64,000 nucleotides of DNA from Euborellia annulipes. Taxonomy: Eukaryota > Arthropoda > Insecta > Dermaptera > Anisolabididae. The stretch lies in contig JAKCPI010010880.1 of the NCBI GenBank assembly GCA_023213315.1, forward strand, positions 62,001 through 126,000, in the 5' to 3' direction. A program made the position numbers and the translations under genes. The notes below the pieces were generated by a model, which had not been told where the DNA came from, ran no database searches, and was given only the letters and a program-made list of their open reading frames with translations. Of the stretch, positions 47,479 through 49,816 are shown piece after piece. Each line of letters begins with the position of its first letter. Within the stretch, counting starts at the first letter, position 1.

Positions 47479-48991
47479 CAATTTGCGGGACCCACTTTTT
47501 TGGACTCAGGGGACCTCAAAACATGTATATCCATCAAAATCTCGACATCGAATTTTTGACATGATCGCAATACTTTCTCTCTCTATATATTTCATATATA
47601 GGGTACGAGAAAGTAAAAATTTTTATCATTTCTAACACGCTCCACATATGTATAATTTGATGATTTGATGATAATTTGATTGGGTAGGCAATCCGAAATA
47701 TTTGCCAAATAAATTATTTTAATGTGGAAAGCAACCCCTGGTGTATTTTCTCCGTAACCTTTACGATTTGTCCCAGGATACTTGACTTCTACTAGAAGTT
47801 AAATTAAATTCCATATCAAGGAAGGGTTGCAAAAGCAGAGACAGGTAGCCAAAATTTTTTCTTTAAATATTTTATTGGGCCGATGTTTATACAAAGTAAA
47901 ATAGAGGCCCTCTTCAAGGCACAATAAGTGTCAAGATACTATTTTACTCTAGAAATTCTTATAAAAACAAAATTTTTAATTAAAATCCAACAAAACATAT
48001 CTATATATCTATTCCCCTTTATGCTTCTCCTTTTGTTTTTATTTTCTTCCTGGCTGCATGTGACTATTGATCATTATAGGTCTTCGGACCTTATGCACCC
48101 ATTCCAAAAAAAAAAAAAAAAATATTATGTTGATTTGTCCCTCAAAATGAAAATCGACATATTTTTTTTTTTTTTAATTTTATTTAAATTGTATTAAAAG
48201 GATTTGTATTTGTGTTAAATTTACTTTGAAATGTTGAAACAAAATGTTACGTTTTTTTGACGCACAGAGTATATTTTGCATTAGACAACTATGTATAAAG
48301 ATGCTCATCAGGTGATCTTGCAATGTTAAAGGGCCCTGAAGATTGCCTCTATCGAGACCGAAACGTTGGCCCATTAAAATAATTAAAGAAAAAAATGTTG
48401 GCTGATAGTCTCTGCTTTTCAACCCTTTCTTGATACAACTCAACAGCCACAACTAGAATATTAAATTAAATTCCATTGTTTCATGCGATTTTACATAATC
48501 AAGATTATGAAATGAATTAATTGTATTATGTGAATTAAATATAGAAACCGGTAAAATATCTTAATTCTTCAAAAAATTTTAAAATCTAGACTTGTTTTGT
48601 TTTTCATTTTTATCCTCTCTATTTAAAAAACATAGGGATATATTTTTAAGGCCTTTCATAAGTAGCATTAATAATAATGACTTATTTTTTATGAACTATA
48701 AAACCAATTATTAATAATTCATTTACCCGAATCCTTTTCAGTTAATGTAAAGACGAAAGATGCAGCTTCTCGTAAAGCTGTTCTTTTAGGACCCACGCTT
48801 ACACAGCCTTCAGGTTGACAAAAATAAACCATATCAAGTGGTAGAGGAAAGTCTTTATGATCATCAGGTGGATAGCGACAGAGTAATTCAGGATTTTGGA
48901 CGCCACCTCCACCACTCGATTGGCGCACTCCGACAATGGCTAGATAGTCGACTAGCCGTGGACATAATGATTTCTTCTGTATATCACACAT
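6300..48991 (-). CDS. MADD: MADD / Rab3-GEF, DENN-domain Rab exchange factor (whole spliced gene)
   Basis: MADD/Rab3-GEP activates Rab3 and Rab27 GTPases on synaptic and secretory vesicles; vertebrate MADD also binds TNFR1. Twenty-seven coding exons, each listed separately, join in phase to 5,445 bases (1,814 residues), near the size known for animal orthologues. Roughly: uDENN residues 1-255, cDENN 256-460, dDENN 540-640, a long Ser/Pro-rich linker, a conserved segment 1085-1250, a death-domain-like stretch 1450-1525 and a PH-like region 1530-1680. Diagnostic blocks include [78 protein letters not shown] and [13 protein letters not shown]. The final exon adds an unusual Ser/Thr/Gln-rich tail. 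The introns hold many transposons. Two candidate extra exons (39167-39199 and 30196-30273) would keep the frame. Confidence 0.96.
6782..7640. mobile_element. Degenerate hAT-like element holding nested MITEs
   Basis: GGATCCCAACCAGTGTGCC at the left and an inverse GGTTGGAAAAC at the right resemble the CAGTGGTTCCCAACC ends of hAT elements. Inside are a mariner MITE (6978-7186) and a separate foldback at about 7195-7457 with 50-bp arms. No clear target-site duplication was found. Confidence 0.35.
6978..7186. mobile_element. Tc1/mariner-type palindromic MITE
   Basis: Begins CAGTGAGGGACAAGATTAAG and ends with its inverse CTTAATATTGTCCCTCACTG, flanked by TA at 6976-6977 and 7187-7188. It is an almost complete palindrome of about 209 bp. 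The TA duplication and inverted ends indicate Tc1/mariner mobilisation. Confidence 0.85.
7672..7760 (-). repeat. SINE tail fragment, second tail type
   Basis: This holds the tail motif in which CCATTTGGTATCCAAATG lies between short TTTATTTA stretches. The same tail follows tRNA-like heads at 18.6 kb and 42.5 kb. Confidence 0.5.
8112..8158 (-). CDS. MADD: MADD coding exon 26 (47 bp)
   Basis: Acceptor TTTTTTTCAG before 8158 and donor ATG|GTAAGA at 8112. The first two bases complete a codon, then [15 protein letters not shown], matching the conserved region before the final MADD exon. It is too short to appear as an ORF and was found by splice sites plus homology. Confidence 0.88.
8514..8546 (-). 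ncRNA. Degenerate hammerhead-like motif
   Basis: On the minus strand it ends GAACCGAAACATCGAGT after a stem of GTCTCC/GGGAGAAC type; the CTGANGA segment is lost. It forms an inverted pair with the motif at 9080-9114, separated by a SINE and a hAT insertion. Confidence 0.4.
8590..9043 (+). mobile_element. tRNA-derived SINE, interrupted by a hAT element
   Basis: Head with GGGTTTGCATCCCGTC (B-box like), then the tail TTTATTTCAATTGGATTGG, its inverse, a TCTAAATGGCC...GCCGAAAAAGACC block and an A-run. The head is split by the element at 8625-8879. Confidence 0.7.
8625..8879. mobile_element. hAT-type non-autonomous element (CATGGGCGTAG ends)
   Basis: Ends are CATGGGCGTAGCCAG and its inverse CTGGCTACGCCCATG. 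An exact 8-bp duplication, GTGCTGGC, lies at 8617-8624 and 8880-8887. Length is 255 bp, non-coding, inserted in a SINE. The same family occurs at 41710-41925. Confidence 0.85.
9080..9114 (+). ncRNA. Hammerhead-like motif, partly degenerate
   Basis: ATGAAAATGG, a GGCTCC...GGAGAGCT hairpin and TGAAACGTC in order. The leading CTG is changed to CAT. It is the plus partner of 8514-8546. Confidence 0.45.
9183..9285. mobile_element. Short foldback with degenerate hammerhead-like ends
   Basis: Inverted arms AATACTGTACAACGTTTCGA and TCGATACGTTGTACAGTATT face each other. The plus half has the order TTGAGAA, C, GGCT...AGTC, GATACGTTG. A related plus half lies at 25657-25693. The ribozyme reading is weak here. 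Confidence 0.45.
9515..9587 (-). CDS. MADD: MADD coding exon 25 (73 bp)
   Basis: The acceptor TTGGTTTCAG ends at 9588 and the donor GTAAGT follows 9515. It translates in phase 0 to [19 protein letters not shown] then VLEEF, matching the conserved HIKKC...GVFVLEEF block of MADD, and leaves one base for the next exon. Confidence 0.92.
9590..12252. other. MADD intron sequence, no gene seen
   Basis: AT-rich intron DNA with AT and A microsatellites and many GAGAAAG runs. I found no exon or well-bounded transposon here. Confidence 0.4.
12472..12682. mobile_element. Tc1/mariner-type palindromic MITE, nested
   Basis: CAGTGAGGGACAATATTAAG to its inverse, flanked by TA. It is inserted in the hAT element 12261-13156 and adjoins another copy. 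Confidence 0.85.
12685..12925. mobile_element. Tc1/mariner-type MITE, adjacent copy
   Basis: Begins CATTGAGGGACAATATTAAG (one end base changed) and ends TCTCTCACTG before TA. It shares the TA at 12683-12684 with the previous copy. A CT-rich stretch of about 60 bases interrupts the right arm. Confidence 0.75.
13157..14273. other. MADD intron sequence with a SINE fragment
   Basis: AT-rich intron. At about 13441-13587 there is a worn SINE fragment with the TTATTCAAATTATTTGG tail palindrome and the TCTAAATGGC block. A C-run lies at 13853-13868. Confidence 0.45.
14278..14310 (-). ncRNA. Hammerhead-like ribozyme motif
   Basis: On the minus strand: CTGAAGA, one U, stem II GGTTC/GAACC, then GAATCGTC. 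It forms an inverted pair with 14362-14394. The core has A to U in GAAAC, so activity is doubtful. Confidence 0.55.
14362..14394 (+). ncRNA. Hammerhead-like ribozyme motif
   Basis: CTGAAGA, one U, stem II GTTC/GAAC, GAAACGTC. The five bases before it (CAGCT) pair with AGCTG after the predicted cleavage site, giving stem I. The core is intact by the hammerhead consensus CUGANGA...GAAA...UH. Stem III is only the self-complementary ACGT, so it would act as a dimer. Confidence 0.65.
14700..15035. mobile_element. Foldback element with degenerate hammerhead-like pair
   Basis: Inverted arms contain TTCTTTAAATATTTTATTGG and its inverse. The minus motif at 14733-14764 reads CTGAAAA, U, GGCC...GCCC, GAAAGGTA. 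The plus motif at 14920-14939 has lost stem II. A related copy lies at 47.82-48.45 kb. Confidence 0.6.
15236..15415 (-). CDS. MADD: MADD coding exon 24, end of PH-like region
   Basis: Acceptor TTATTTCAG and donor AAG|GTAGGC; 60 codons in phase 0. It reads [19 protein letters not shown] and includes [19 protein letters not shown], near-identical to the MADD block. The preceding intron starts with GC rather than GT. Confidence 0.96.
15416..16190 (-). other. MADD GC-AG intron with long C and G runs
   Basis: The donor is AAG|GCAAGT and the acceptor TTTCAG. The intron holds a C-run at 15733-15744 and an uninterrupted run of 27 G at 15765-15791, next to SINE-tail sequence (GATGCCGAAAGACC). Confidence 0.75.
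16191..16475 (-). CDS. MADD: MADD coding exon 23, PH-like region
   Basis: 95 codons in phase 0, from acceptor TTGTTCTAG. It contains [20 protein letters not shown] and [20 protein letters not shown], the PH-like fold region of MADD. It ends YYTKK at a GC donor. The join with CKELYYC in the next exon restores the conserved YTKKCRELYYC-type block. Confidence 0.96.
16543..16747 (-). CDS. MADD: MADD coding exon 22, death-domain-like segment
   Basis: The first base completes an Arg codon, followed by 68 codons to donor CAG|GTAAAG. It contains [18 protein letters not shown] and [20 protein letters not shown], matching the putative death domain of MADD. It lacks an initiator Met and so shows in no conventional ORF. 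Confidence 0.96.
17225..17480. mobile_element. Hammerhead-containing foldback element, 13-bp TSD
   Basis: Long inverted arms (GATGAAGGGAGAGAGGATGT outermost) enclose a plus hammerhead-like motif at 17376-17411 and a truncated minus copy near 17332-17350. The duplication AAAATACTATCAA lies at 17212-17224 and 17481-17493. The long TSD suggests target-primed insertion, as for Penelope-like elements. No protein is encoded. Confidence 0.75.
17376..17411 (+). ncRNA. Hammerhead-like ribozyme motif
   Basis: CTGATGA, one U, a weak stem II (GG...CC with an A/T-rich interior) and GAAACGTC. Upstream AAGAA pairs with downstream TTCTT as stem I. The core residues are intact. Confidence 0.6.
17662..17696 (-). 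ncRNA. Hammerhead-like ribozyme motif
   Basis: Minus strand: CTGAGGA, one U, stem II GGGC/GCCC, GAAACGTC. Stem I pairs GTTCA with TGGAC. It is duplicated at 19325-19359. Confidence 0.65.
17875..17975. repeat. Cluster of ACCGGT / CCGAAAACC repeats
   Basis: Several ACCGGT and CGGTTTTT units in both orientations, resembling the subterminal repeats of some hAT elements. No ends were identified. Confidence 0.35.
18030..18221 (+). mobile_element. tRNA-derived SINE
   Basis: The head has TGGCTCAGAGAG (A-box like) and GGGTTCGCTTCCCG (B-box like). The tail has TTATTTCATTTGAATTG, its inverse, GGCCTTAGATGCCGAAAAAG and an A-run. Confidence 0.7.
18560..18609 (+). repeat. Run of 50 T
   Basis: An uninterrupted T run directly before a tRNA-like SINE head. 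It may be the tail of a second element in reverse orientation. Confidence 0.8.
18610..18765 (+). mobile_element. tRNA-derived SINE, second tail type
   Basis: The head TTTGGCGTAGTAAGTAGCG and CGGGTTCGGACTCAGG resemble A and B boxes. It is followed by CCATTTGGATACCAGATGG within TTTATTTA-like flanks. The tail recurs at 7.7 and 42.5-42.8 kb. Confidence 0.6.
19029..19064 (+). ncRNA. Hammerhead-like ribozyme motif (duplicate copy)
   Basis: Same as 17376-17411; the base changed after GTCTTCT lies in the stem I flank. The core is intact. Confidence 0.55.
19325..19359 (-). ncRNA. Hammerhead-like ribozyme motif (duplicate copy)
   Basis: Same as 17662-17696. Its inverted partner at 19572-19586 keeps only GCCCGAAACGTC and has lost CTGAGGA and half of stem II. 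Confidence 0.6.
19541..19850 (-). repeat. Inverted partner of 19.15-19.54 kb
   Basis: Carries the reverse complement of the flanking block (CATCCTTCCTCAAT, GGCCGATGTCCTTATAATAA), so that 19.15-19.85 kb can fold back on itself. Confidence 0.65.
19926..20200 (-). CDS. MADD: MADD coding exon 21
   Basis: Acceptor TTTTCTTCAG and donor AG|GTAAAG; 91 codons plus two bases. It ends with [20 protein letters not shown] and [14 protein letters not shown], the block preceding the death-domain-like segment. The first half, starting [13 protein letters not shown], is less conserved. Confidence 0.95.
20201..21642. other. MADD intron sequence
   Basis: AT-rich intron with poly-T near 20490-20514 and a short fragment of the GGTAAGAGAAAGTT repeat at about 20655-20690. 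No exon recognised. Confidence 0.4.
21643..21853. mobile_element. Tc1/mariner-type palindromic MITE
   Basis: CAGTGAGGGGCAATATTAAG to its inverse. TA lies on the left; the right flank is mutated to AA. Confidence 0.8.
21997..22249. mobile_element. Hammerhead-containing foldback element, 12-bp TSD
   Basis: A perfect duplication, CATGTAACTAAT, lies at 21985-21996 and 22250-22261. Arms of about 90 bases are close to identical inverses. Minus motif 22095-22127 is complete; plus motif 22151-22180 has lost CTGATGA. It is non-coding. The long TSD and ribozyme suggest a Penelope-like origin. Confidence 0.8.
22095..22127 (-). ncRNA. Hammerhead-like ribozyme motif
   Basis: CTGATGA, one A, stem II GGTCG/CGACC, GAAGCGTC. 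Stem I has six pairs: TTTGCC before and GGCAAA after. The base after GAA is G rather than A, which may weaken cleavage. Confidence 0.65.
22955..23104 (-). CDS. MADD: MADD coding exon 20, GC-rich
   Basis: Acceptor GGCGCCTACAG, donor CTT|GTGAGT and 50 codons in phase 0. It reads [15 protein letters not shown] and later [13 protein letters not shown]. Vertebrate MADD has a similar AGDG...LSDSE stretch at the same place, between the Ser-rich linker and the block before [11 protein letters not shown]. It is much more GC-rich than the neighbouring exons. A plus-strand ORF over the same bases is a shadow. Confidence 0.8.
23330..24285 (+). repeat. Dispersed repeat, about 1 kb, GTAAGAGAAAGTTGTG family
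   Basis: Contains a short palindromic head (ACAACTTTCTTTTACGCTCG and inverse), a CCTATGAAGTACACGAGTAA block, a TTTTGAGAAAATCGAAAAAA block, TTCTTGAGATATTTTGTTCA and an end with GGTAAGAGAAAGTA. Other copies lie at 28.8-29.28 (reverse), 46.6-47.6, 52.2-52.5 (reverse) and 63.55-64.0 kb. No coding frame is seen. Confidence 0.7.
23787..23942. mobile_element. Near-perfect hairpin insertion with 13-bp TSD
   Basis: Arms of about 60 bases (23818-23877 and 23884-23943) pair with almost no mismatch around a 6-base loop. TTTAATCAAAATT flanks it at 23774-23786 and 23943-23955. It interrupts the dispersed repeat, whose other copies lack it, so the empty site is visible. Confidence 0.75.
24720..24840 (-). 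repeat. Possible tRNA-like SINE fragment
   Basis: On the minus strand GTGTTCGATTCTC resembles a B box and GGTGTGCCAAGTATGG a weak A box. It does not fold as a proper tRNA, so it is listed only as a SINE-like relic. Confidence 0.3.
25219..25416 (-). CDS. MADD: MADD coding exon 19
   Basis: Acceptor TTATTTTAG, donor GAG|GTAAGT and 66 codons in phase 0. It is Ser/Pro-rich at first ([18 protein letters not shown]), then a likely helical [20 protein letters not shown]. It lies in the poorly conserved linker and is supported by splice sites and phase. Confidence 0.88.
25657..25693 (+). ncRNA. Weak hammerhead-like motif
   Basis: TTGAAAA, C, GACT...AGTC, GAAACGAT in the same order as the others, with a degenerate core. 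It is related to 9183-9285. Confidence 0.3.
26036..26224 (-). CDS. MADD: MADD coding exon 18
   Basis: 63 codons in phase 0 between a TTTTTTAG acceptor and donor CAG|GTTAAT. It contains [20 protein letters not shown], the conserved AGLGGMAS-FGLLEIAQTHY block of MADD. The exon begins [10 protein letters not shown]. Confidence 0.97.
26304..26462 (-). CDS. MADD: MADD coding exon 17
   Basis: 53 codons in phase 0 between TTTCCAG and GTT|GTAAGT. It contains [19 protein letters not shown] and [13 protein letters not shown], matching the VLDGQGVGWL block. Confidence 0.97.
26632..26765 (-). CDS. MADD: MADD coding exon 16
   Basis: Two bases complete a Gly, then [18 protein letters not shown] to [13 protein letters not shown], ending at donor GAT|GTAAGA. 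It corresponds to the SSNSSENQQFLKE block. Confidence 0.96.
26895..27279. mobile_element. TIR element with TATTCTCTAA ends
   Basis: The left end TTATTCTCTAAAAACAGAC and right end TTTTTGCTTAGAGAATAGAC are imperfect inverses. The interior carries repeated GGCGTTAAA and GCTTACAGAATAGC motifs. Related copies lie at 34331-34847 and 58040-58217. Confidence 0.65.
27735..27869 (-). CDS. MADD: MADD coding exon 15
   Basis: Acceptor CCCTTTTACAG and donor AAAG|GTAAAC, with 44 codons plus split codons at both ends. It is Ser-rich, ending [17 protein letters not shown], equivalent to the ATPFPSLKG region of MADD. Confidence 0.93.
28090..28560. other. Intron sequence, unidentified
   Basis: Less AT-rich than its surroundings, with open frames on both strands (about 28286-28545) but no splice sites or recognisable protein. 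It is probably a decayed repeat. Confidence 0.3.
28580..28778. mobile_element. Degenerate Tc1/mariner-type MITE
   Basis: CACTCAAGG to GACACTCATG between TA dinucleotides, with the usual CGTTTTCTCATGAG and AAATTTTTCATA arms. It is an old copy of the family at 6978. Confidence 0.55.
28795..29285 (-). repeat. Dispersed GTAAGAGAAAGTTGTG-family repeat, reverse copy
   Basis: Reverse orientation of the repeat at 23330-24285: ATCTCAAGAACGAAAAGAGC first and ACAACTTTCTCTTGCCGAAG at the end. Confidence 0.7.
29325..29547 (-). CDS. MADD: MADD coding exon 14
   Basis: Acceptor TTTCAAG, donor TTCG|GTATGT and 74 codons plus one base. It starts [19 protein letters not shown] and ends [13 protein letters not shown]. 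Ser/Pro-rich linker, supported by phase and splice sites. Confidence 0.92.
29778..29978 (-). CDS. MADD: MADD coding exon 13, amphipathic Ala/Lys/Ser repeats
   Basis: 67 codons in phase 0 from a TTTTTTTAG acceptor to AAG|GTATGT. The peptide is a chain of 7- and 11-residue repeats ([20 protein letters not shown], then [20 protein letters not shown]). It should form a long amphipathic helix suited to membrane or protein binding. Confidence 0.93.
30196..30273 (-). CDS. MADD: Candidate alternative MADD exon
   Basis: Acceptor TTCCTTTGACAG, then 26 codons in phase 0 ([20 protein letters not shown] and FAPLEQ), then donor CAG|GTGCTG. The start LKLQAK resembles LTIQAK, which opens the next exon, so it may be a duplicated, alternatively used exon start. 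It is GC-rich compared with flanking intron. The donor is weak. Including or skipping it keeps the frame. Confidence 0.5.
30962..30996 (-). ncRNA. Hammerhead-like ribozyme motif
   Basis: CTGAAGA, one U, GGT...ACC stem II with an A/T interior, GAAACGTC. Stem I pairs TGGA with TCCG (one wobble). Core intact. Confidence 0.65.
31043..31077 (+). ncRNA. Hammerhead-like ribozyme motif, core change
   Basis: Inverted partner of 30962-30996. CTGAACA replaces CTGAAGA; G to C at an invariant core position should abolish cleavage. The rest is conserved. Confidence 0.55.
31229..31259 (+). ncRNA. Hammerhead-like ribozyme motif
   Basis: CTGATGA, one A, GACC...GGGG imperfect stem II, GAAACGTC. Its partner at 30803-30833 reads TTGATGA, GGCC/GGCC, GAAACAAC. 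The better stem II is in one copy and the better core in the other. Confidence 0.55.
31395..31560. mobile_element. Hammerhead-containing foldback
   Basis: Minus motif 31424-31456 (CGAATGA, A, GGTCG..CGACC, GAAATGTC) and plus motif 31478-31510 (CTGATTA, A, GGTC..GACC, GAAACGTC), with arms TTTTATTTAATTATTAATCG. It is closely related to 21997-22249, but the core is damaged in both copies. Confidence 0.7.
32000..33860. other. MADD intron sequence with a decayed repeat
   Basis: Contains a cluster of imperfect CGGCAATGTT-type repeats at about 32695-32800. A less AT-rich stretch, about 32800-33480, looks like an old transposon with broken frames. No exon was recognised. Confidence 0.35.
33865..34167 (-). 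CDS. MADD: MADD coding exon 12
   Basis: 101 codons in phase 0 between ATTTTAG and AAG|GTGAGA. It starts [16 protein letters not shown] and ends [17 protein letters not shown]. Gly/Ser-rich, part of the linker after dDENN. Confidence 0.94.
34331..34847. mobile_element. TIR element with TATTCTCTAA ends and a nested insertion
   Basis: TCTATTCTCTAAAAACAGAC on the left and GCTTAGAGAATAGA on the right. At about 34383-34614 it holds another element with AGAACGGATAC and GGATCCGTTCT ends. Confidence 0.65.
35070..35321 (-). CDS. MADD: MADD coding exon 11
   Basis: 84 codons in phase 0, acceptor TTTTTTGTAG, donor TTG|GTAAAT. It starts [17 protein letters not shown] and includes [18 protein letters not shown]. 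Acidic and Ser-rich linker. Confidence 0.94.
35480..35713 (-). CDS. MADD: MADD coding exon 10
   Basis: 78 codons in phase 0 between CTTATCAG and CAT|GTAAGT. It starts [17 protein letters not shown] and contains [19 protein letters not shown] then SDFVSEM, matching the MADD region after dDENN. Confidence 0.97.
35792..36037 (-). CDS. MADD: MADD coding exon 9, dDENN
   Basis: 82 codons in phase 0 between AATTTCAG and CAG|GTAATT. It contains [30 protein letters not shown] and [13 protein letters not shown], part of the dDENN region. Confidence 0.98.
36080..36779. mobile_element. TTAA-flanked (piggyBac-like) element
   Basis: Starts GGCCCTTCAGGAGGCAAG after TTAA (36076-36079) and ends TTCTGAAGCCCC before TTAC. 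Shared interior (GATAAGATGGCGTTAGGGG) with 43962-44795. No transposase. Confidence 0.65.
36902..37171 (-). CDS. MADD: MADD coding exon 8
   Basis: 90 codons in phase 0 from acceptor TTAATTAG to ATG|GTTAGA. It begins [18 protein letters not shown], the conserved QALASMS join, and ends [18 protein letters not shown], the dDENN entry. The middle is an Ala/Pro/Ser-rich insertion. Confidence 0.97.
37713..37970 (+). pseudogene. Broken ORF of unknown origin
   Basis: [18 protein letters not shown] opens at 37713 and stops. A shifted frame continues to 37967 with [19 protein letters not shown] and [14 protein letters not shown]. It may be a frameshifted fragment of a transposase-like protein. No family is recognised. 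Confidence 0.3.
38030..38345. other. G-rich intron stretch with foldback character
   Basis: GGGGTTGCATATTACGTAAC at the left and a GTTATGTAATATGTCAACG-type right end with G-rich blocks (GGGGAGGGGTGG) suggest a degenerate TIR element. Confidence 0.4.
38481..38545 (-). repeat. SINE tail fragment
   Basis: Carries AAGGTCTTTTTCGGCATCGA and the TAGACCCTGTCCC block of the SINE tail, in reverse. Confidence 0.55.
39167..39199 (-). CDS. MADD: Candidate 33-bp MADD microexon
   Basis: Acceptor TTTTTCCCTCACTTAG, the best pyrimidine tract in the region, then [11 protein letters not shown] in phase 0 and donor GCA|GTAACT. It lies between exons ending LKQ and starting ALASMS, both phase 0, so inclusion keeps the frame. 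The vertebrate protein has no counterpart. If the donor is ignored, the frame stays open to about 39020. Confidence 0.4.
39393..39602. mobile_element. Tc1/mariner-type palindromic MITE
   Basis: CAGTGAGGGGCAATATTAAG to its inverse between TA dinucleotides; about 210 bp. Confidence 0.85.
39885..40055 (-). mobile_element. tRNA-derived SINE, reverse
   Basis: Tail AAGGTCTTTTTTGGCAACGG, the TTTATTTAATTTATTGG palindrome, then the head with GAACCCGCGACCCTTGG and GCTAACCCCTACACCAAG in reverse. Confidence 0.65.
40060..40995. other. MADD intron sequence
   Basis: AT-rich intron. Complementary stretches with GACCTAAAAACAAGTC at about 40591 and GACTTGTTTTTAGGTC at about 39797 imply an old foldback enclosing the SINE. 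Confidence 0.4.
41000..41126 (-). CDS. MADD: MADD coding exon 7, end of cDENN
   Basis: One base completes Arg, then [18 protein letters not shown] and [14 protein letters not shown] to donor CAG|GTAGCT. It matches [13 protein letters not shown]. Confidence 0.97.
41710..41925. mobile_element. hAT-type element (CATGGGCGTAA ends), exact 8-bp TSD
   Basis: CATGGGCGTAACTAG and its inverse, flanked by CCAAGACA at 41702-41709 and 41926-41933. GC-rich 216-bp interior; the several ORFs over it are meaningless. Confidence 0.85.
42226..42376 (-). mobile_element. tRNA-derived SINE, best-preserved head
   Basis: On the minus strand the head reads ATGGCTCAGAGGTAGAACA (A box) and AAGGGTTCGCATCCCGTC (B box), then TTTATTTCATCAATTGAAAT, GGCCTCCGATGCCGAAAAA and the end. 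Internal pol III promoter boxes in tRNA spacing identify a tRNA-derived SINE. Confidence 0.8.
42540..42812 (+). repeat. SINE fragments, second tail type
   Basis: Two fragments, near 42540-42620 and 42745-42812, carry GGACTCCAGCCAGTCC-like or GAGTCCGACATCCC heads and the CATTTGGATACCAAATGG tail. Confidence 0.5.
42830..43330. other. MADD intron with foldback pieces
   Basis: Contains inverted copies of AGTCGGAGATTTCAATAAAA-like sequence near 42846 and 43071. A hairpin with GGAATTGAGCCTCTAGTAA and TTAGAGGCTCAGTTCCTG lies at 43210-43300. Confidence 0.4.
43482..43843 (-). CDS. MADD: MADD coding exon 6, cDENN core
   Basis: 120 codons plus two bases, acceptor TTTCTTTCCAG, donor TTCAG|GTATTT. It holds [55 protein letters not shown] and [19 protein letters not shown]. 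This is the most conserved part of the GEF module and identifies the gene. Confidence 0.99.
43962..44795. mobile_element. TTAA-flanked (piggyBac-like) element with nested hAT
   Basis: TTAA at 43958-43961 and 44796-44799. Ends are GGCGCTTCAGGAGGCAAG and, split by the nested element, GTGCCCTCCTGAAG...TCCC. It shares its interior with 36080-36779. Confidence 0.75.
44549..44784. mobile_element. hAT-type element (CAGTGGCGTCATTT ends), nested
   Basis: CAGTGGCGTCATTTGG on the left and GAAATCACGCCTCTG on the right. TSD CCTGAAGC / CCTGAAGT (7 of 8). Interior resembles 49817-50062. Confidence 0.8.
44859..45000 (-). CDS. MADD: MADD coding exon 5, start of cDENN
   Basis: One base completes Arg, then [36 protein letters not shown] and QTRVE to donor GAA|GTGAGT. 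It matches REIEAWIYRLLRSPVPV. Confidence 0.97.
45086..45243 (-). CDS. MADD: MADD coding exon 4, uDENN
   Basis: 52 codons plus two bases from acceptor TTTTTAG. It contains [20 protein letters not shown] and [10 protein letters not shown], matching the uDENN block. Confidence 0.97.
45311..45479 (-). CDS. MADD: MADD coding exon 3
   Basis: One base plus 56 codons; acceptor CTGTTAG, donor CAA|GTAGGA. It starts [20 protein letters not shown]. Hydrophilic insertion in uDENN, variable between species. Confidence 0.92.
45550..45721 (-). CDS. MADD: MADD coding exon 2, uDENN
   Basis: Two bases, 56 codons, two bases; acceptor TTGTTTTAG, donor AGCAG|GTAGTG. It opens [19 protein letters not shown], matching the YGICVNFYR block of uDENN. 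Confidence 0.96.
46150..47770. mobile_element. Large nested foldback
   Basis: Outer arms at about 46160-46290 and 47630-47765 (AAAATAATTTATTTGGCAAA and inverse, CACGCTCCACATATG). An inner hairpin at about 46312-46605 (GTAAGTATCTGATATATTTG and inverse) is followed by a dispersed repeat at 46606-47615. No ORF. Confidence 0.65.
46606..47615 (+). repeat. Dispersed GTAAGAGAAAGTTGTG-family repeat, near-full copy
   Basis: Same order of blocks as 23330-24285, with a CA microsatellite at about 47438-47474 and the end GGGTACGAGAAAGTA. Confidence 0.7.
47820..48455. mobile_element. Foldback with hammerhead-like motif
   Basis: Arms AAGGAAGGGTTGCAAAAGCA and its inverse; related to 14700-15035. Plus motif 48336-48367 (CTGAAGA, U, stem, GACC, GAAACGTT). 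The minus copy near 47881-47920 is degenerate. Confidence 0.65.
48336..48367 (+). ncRNA. Hammerhead-like ribozyme motif
   Basis: CTGAAGA, one U, GCCTC...GAGAC-type stem II, GAAACGTT. Cleavage triplet would be GTT rather than GTC. GGGCC before and GGCCC after pair as stem I. Confidence 0.5.
48727..48991 (-). CDS. MADD: MADD coding exon 1, start codon and uDENN
   Basis: The ATG at 48991-48989 starts [20 protein letters not shown], aligning with the vertebrate MVQKKKFCPRLLDYLVIVG. An in-frame GTG 36 bases upstream is not an initiator, and a stop lies upstream in frame. Donor TCGG|GTAAAT. It ends [11 protein letters not shown]. Confidence 0.96.
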
Positions 48992-49055
48992 TATGATTTT
49001 AGAGTTGTCACCGGAGGTGGTGTCCACATGAATGTGACGACATCCTCTTGGCTAA
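48992..49055 (-). other. MADD: MADD 5' UTR part of exon 2
   Basis: Untranslated part of the start-codon exon. The acceptor is TTTTTTAG at 49057-49056; a second AG four bases on is possible. One out-of-frame ATG with a short frame lies in it. Confidence 0.6.
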
Positions 49056-49123
49056 CTAAAAAAATAAATAAATTACATATTAGATATTTATTTTGGTAAA
49101 ATTTATTACATAATAGAAATTGC

Positions 49124-49364
49124 CAGGGGCGTATTTTTGAAGAGGTGGACTAGGCGCCGGCCTGGGAAGGATATTTGTAATTTATATACTAATTAATTTA
49201 GTACAAACCCTCTAACTGAAAAGTATTTGATGTTGAAAGGATATAGGTAATGAGACGTCTACCGGCGTGTTAGGGTGTTTCTCAGTGTTGGGGCGTTTGA
49301 AGGGGAGGAGGGGGGCGGCAAGAGCCCACTGCCTAGGGACTGAAAATGCCTAAATCCGCCCCTG
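49124..49364. mobile_element. hAT-type element (CAGGGGCGTATTT ends)
   Basis: CAGGGGCGTATTTTTG on the left, AAATCCGCCCCTG on the right. The possible TSD GAAATTGC / AAAATTTC matches at six of eight bases. Confidence 0.65.
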
Positions 49365-49369
49365 AAAAT

Positions 49370-49808
49370 TTCATTTGATTTTTGCTGATGACTCACAAAT
49401 GTTTTTTTTTTTGTTGGATTAGCGCAATTATAATTACTATTTGAAGCGTAGGAAGATTTATTGCGGTTTTTTAACCAAGGTGTTATGGTTCAAGAAAAAC
49501 AATAAAAAAATAATGGTTTATTGTTGTCTGCTTTAGTTCAGGTCTGGCACAAATGTTTGTTTTTTTTTATTTTTCCAAAAAATATAGCTATATAACTACA
49601 TAATAATTAAATAATAGATAGGTATATCGGAGGTCAATGTCAGTGTAGTAAGTAAAAAGAAGTAGATAAGAAAAAATATCGGCTAGAAAAATGTTGTTTA
49701 GATTAACTATATTTTTTGAAAGATGTACAAGATAGTTTAGTTTAGGGCGTTGTGTAAAACAAAAGCGGTTGCAGAAGAATGTCGAGGTAATGTGGTTGGA
49801 GGAAGGTA
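49370..49808. other. MADD first coding intron, no gene seen
   Basis: Intron sequence without recognisable elements, between two hAT elements. Confidence 0.35.
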
Positions 49809-49816
49809 GATAAATA

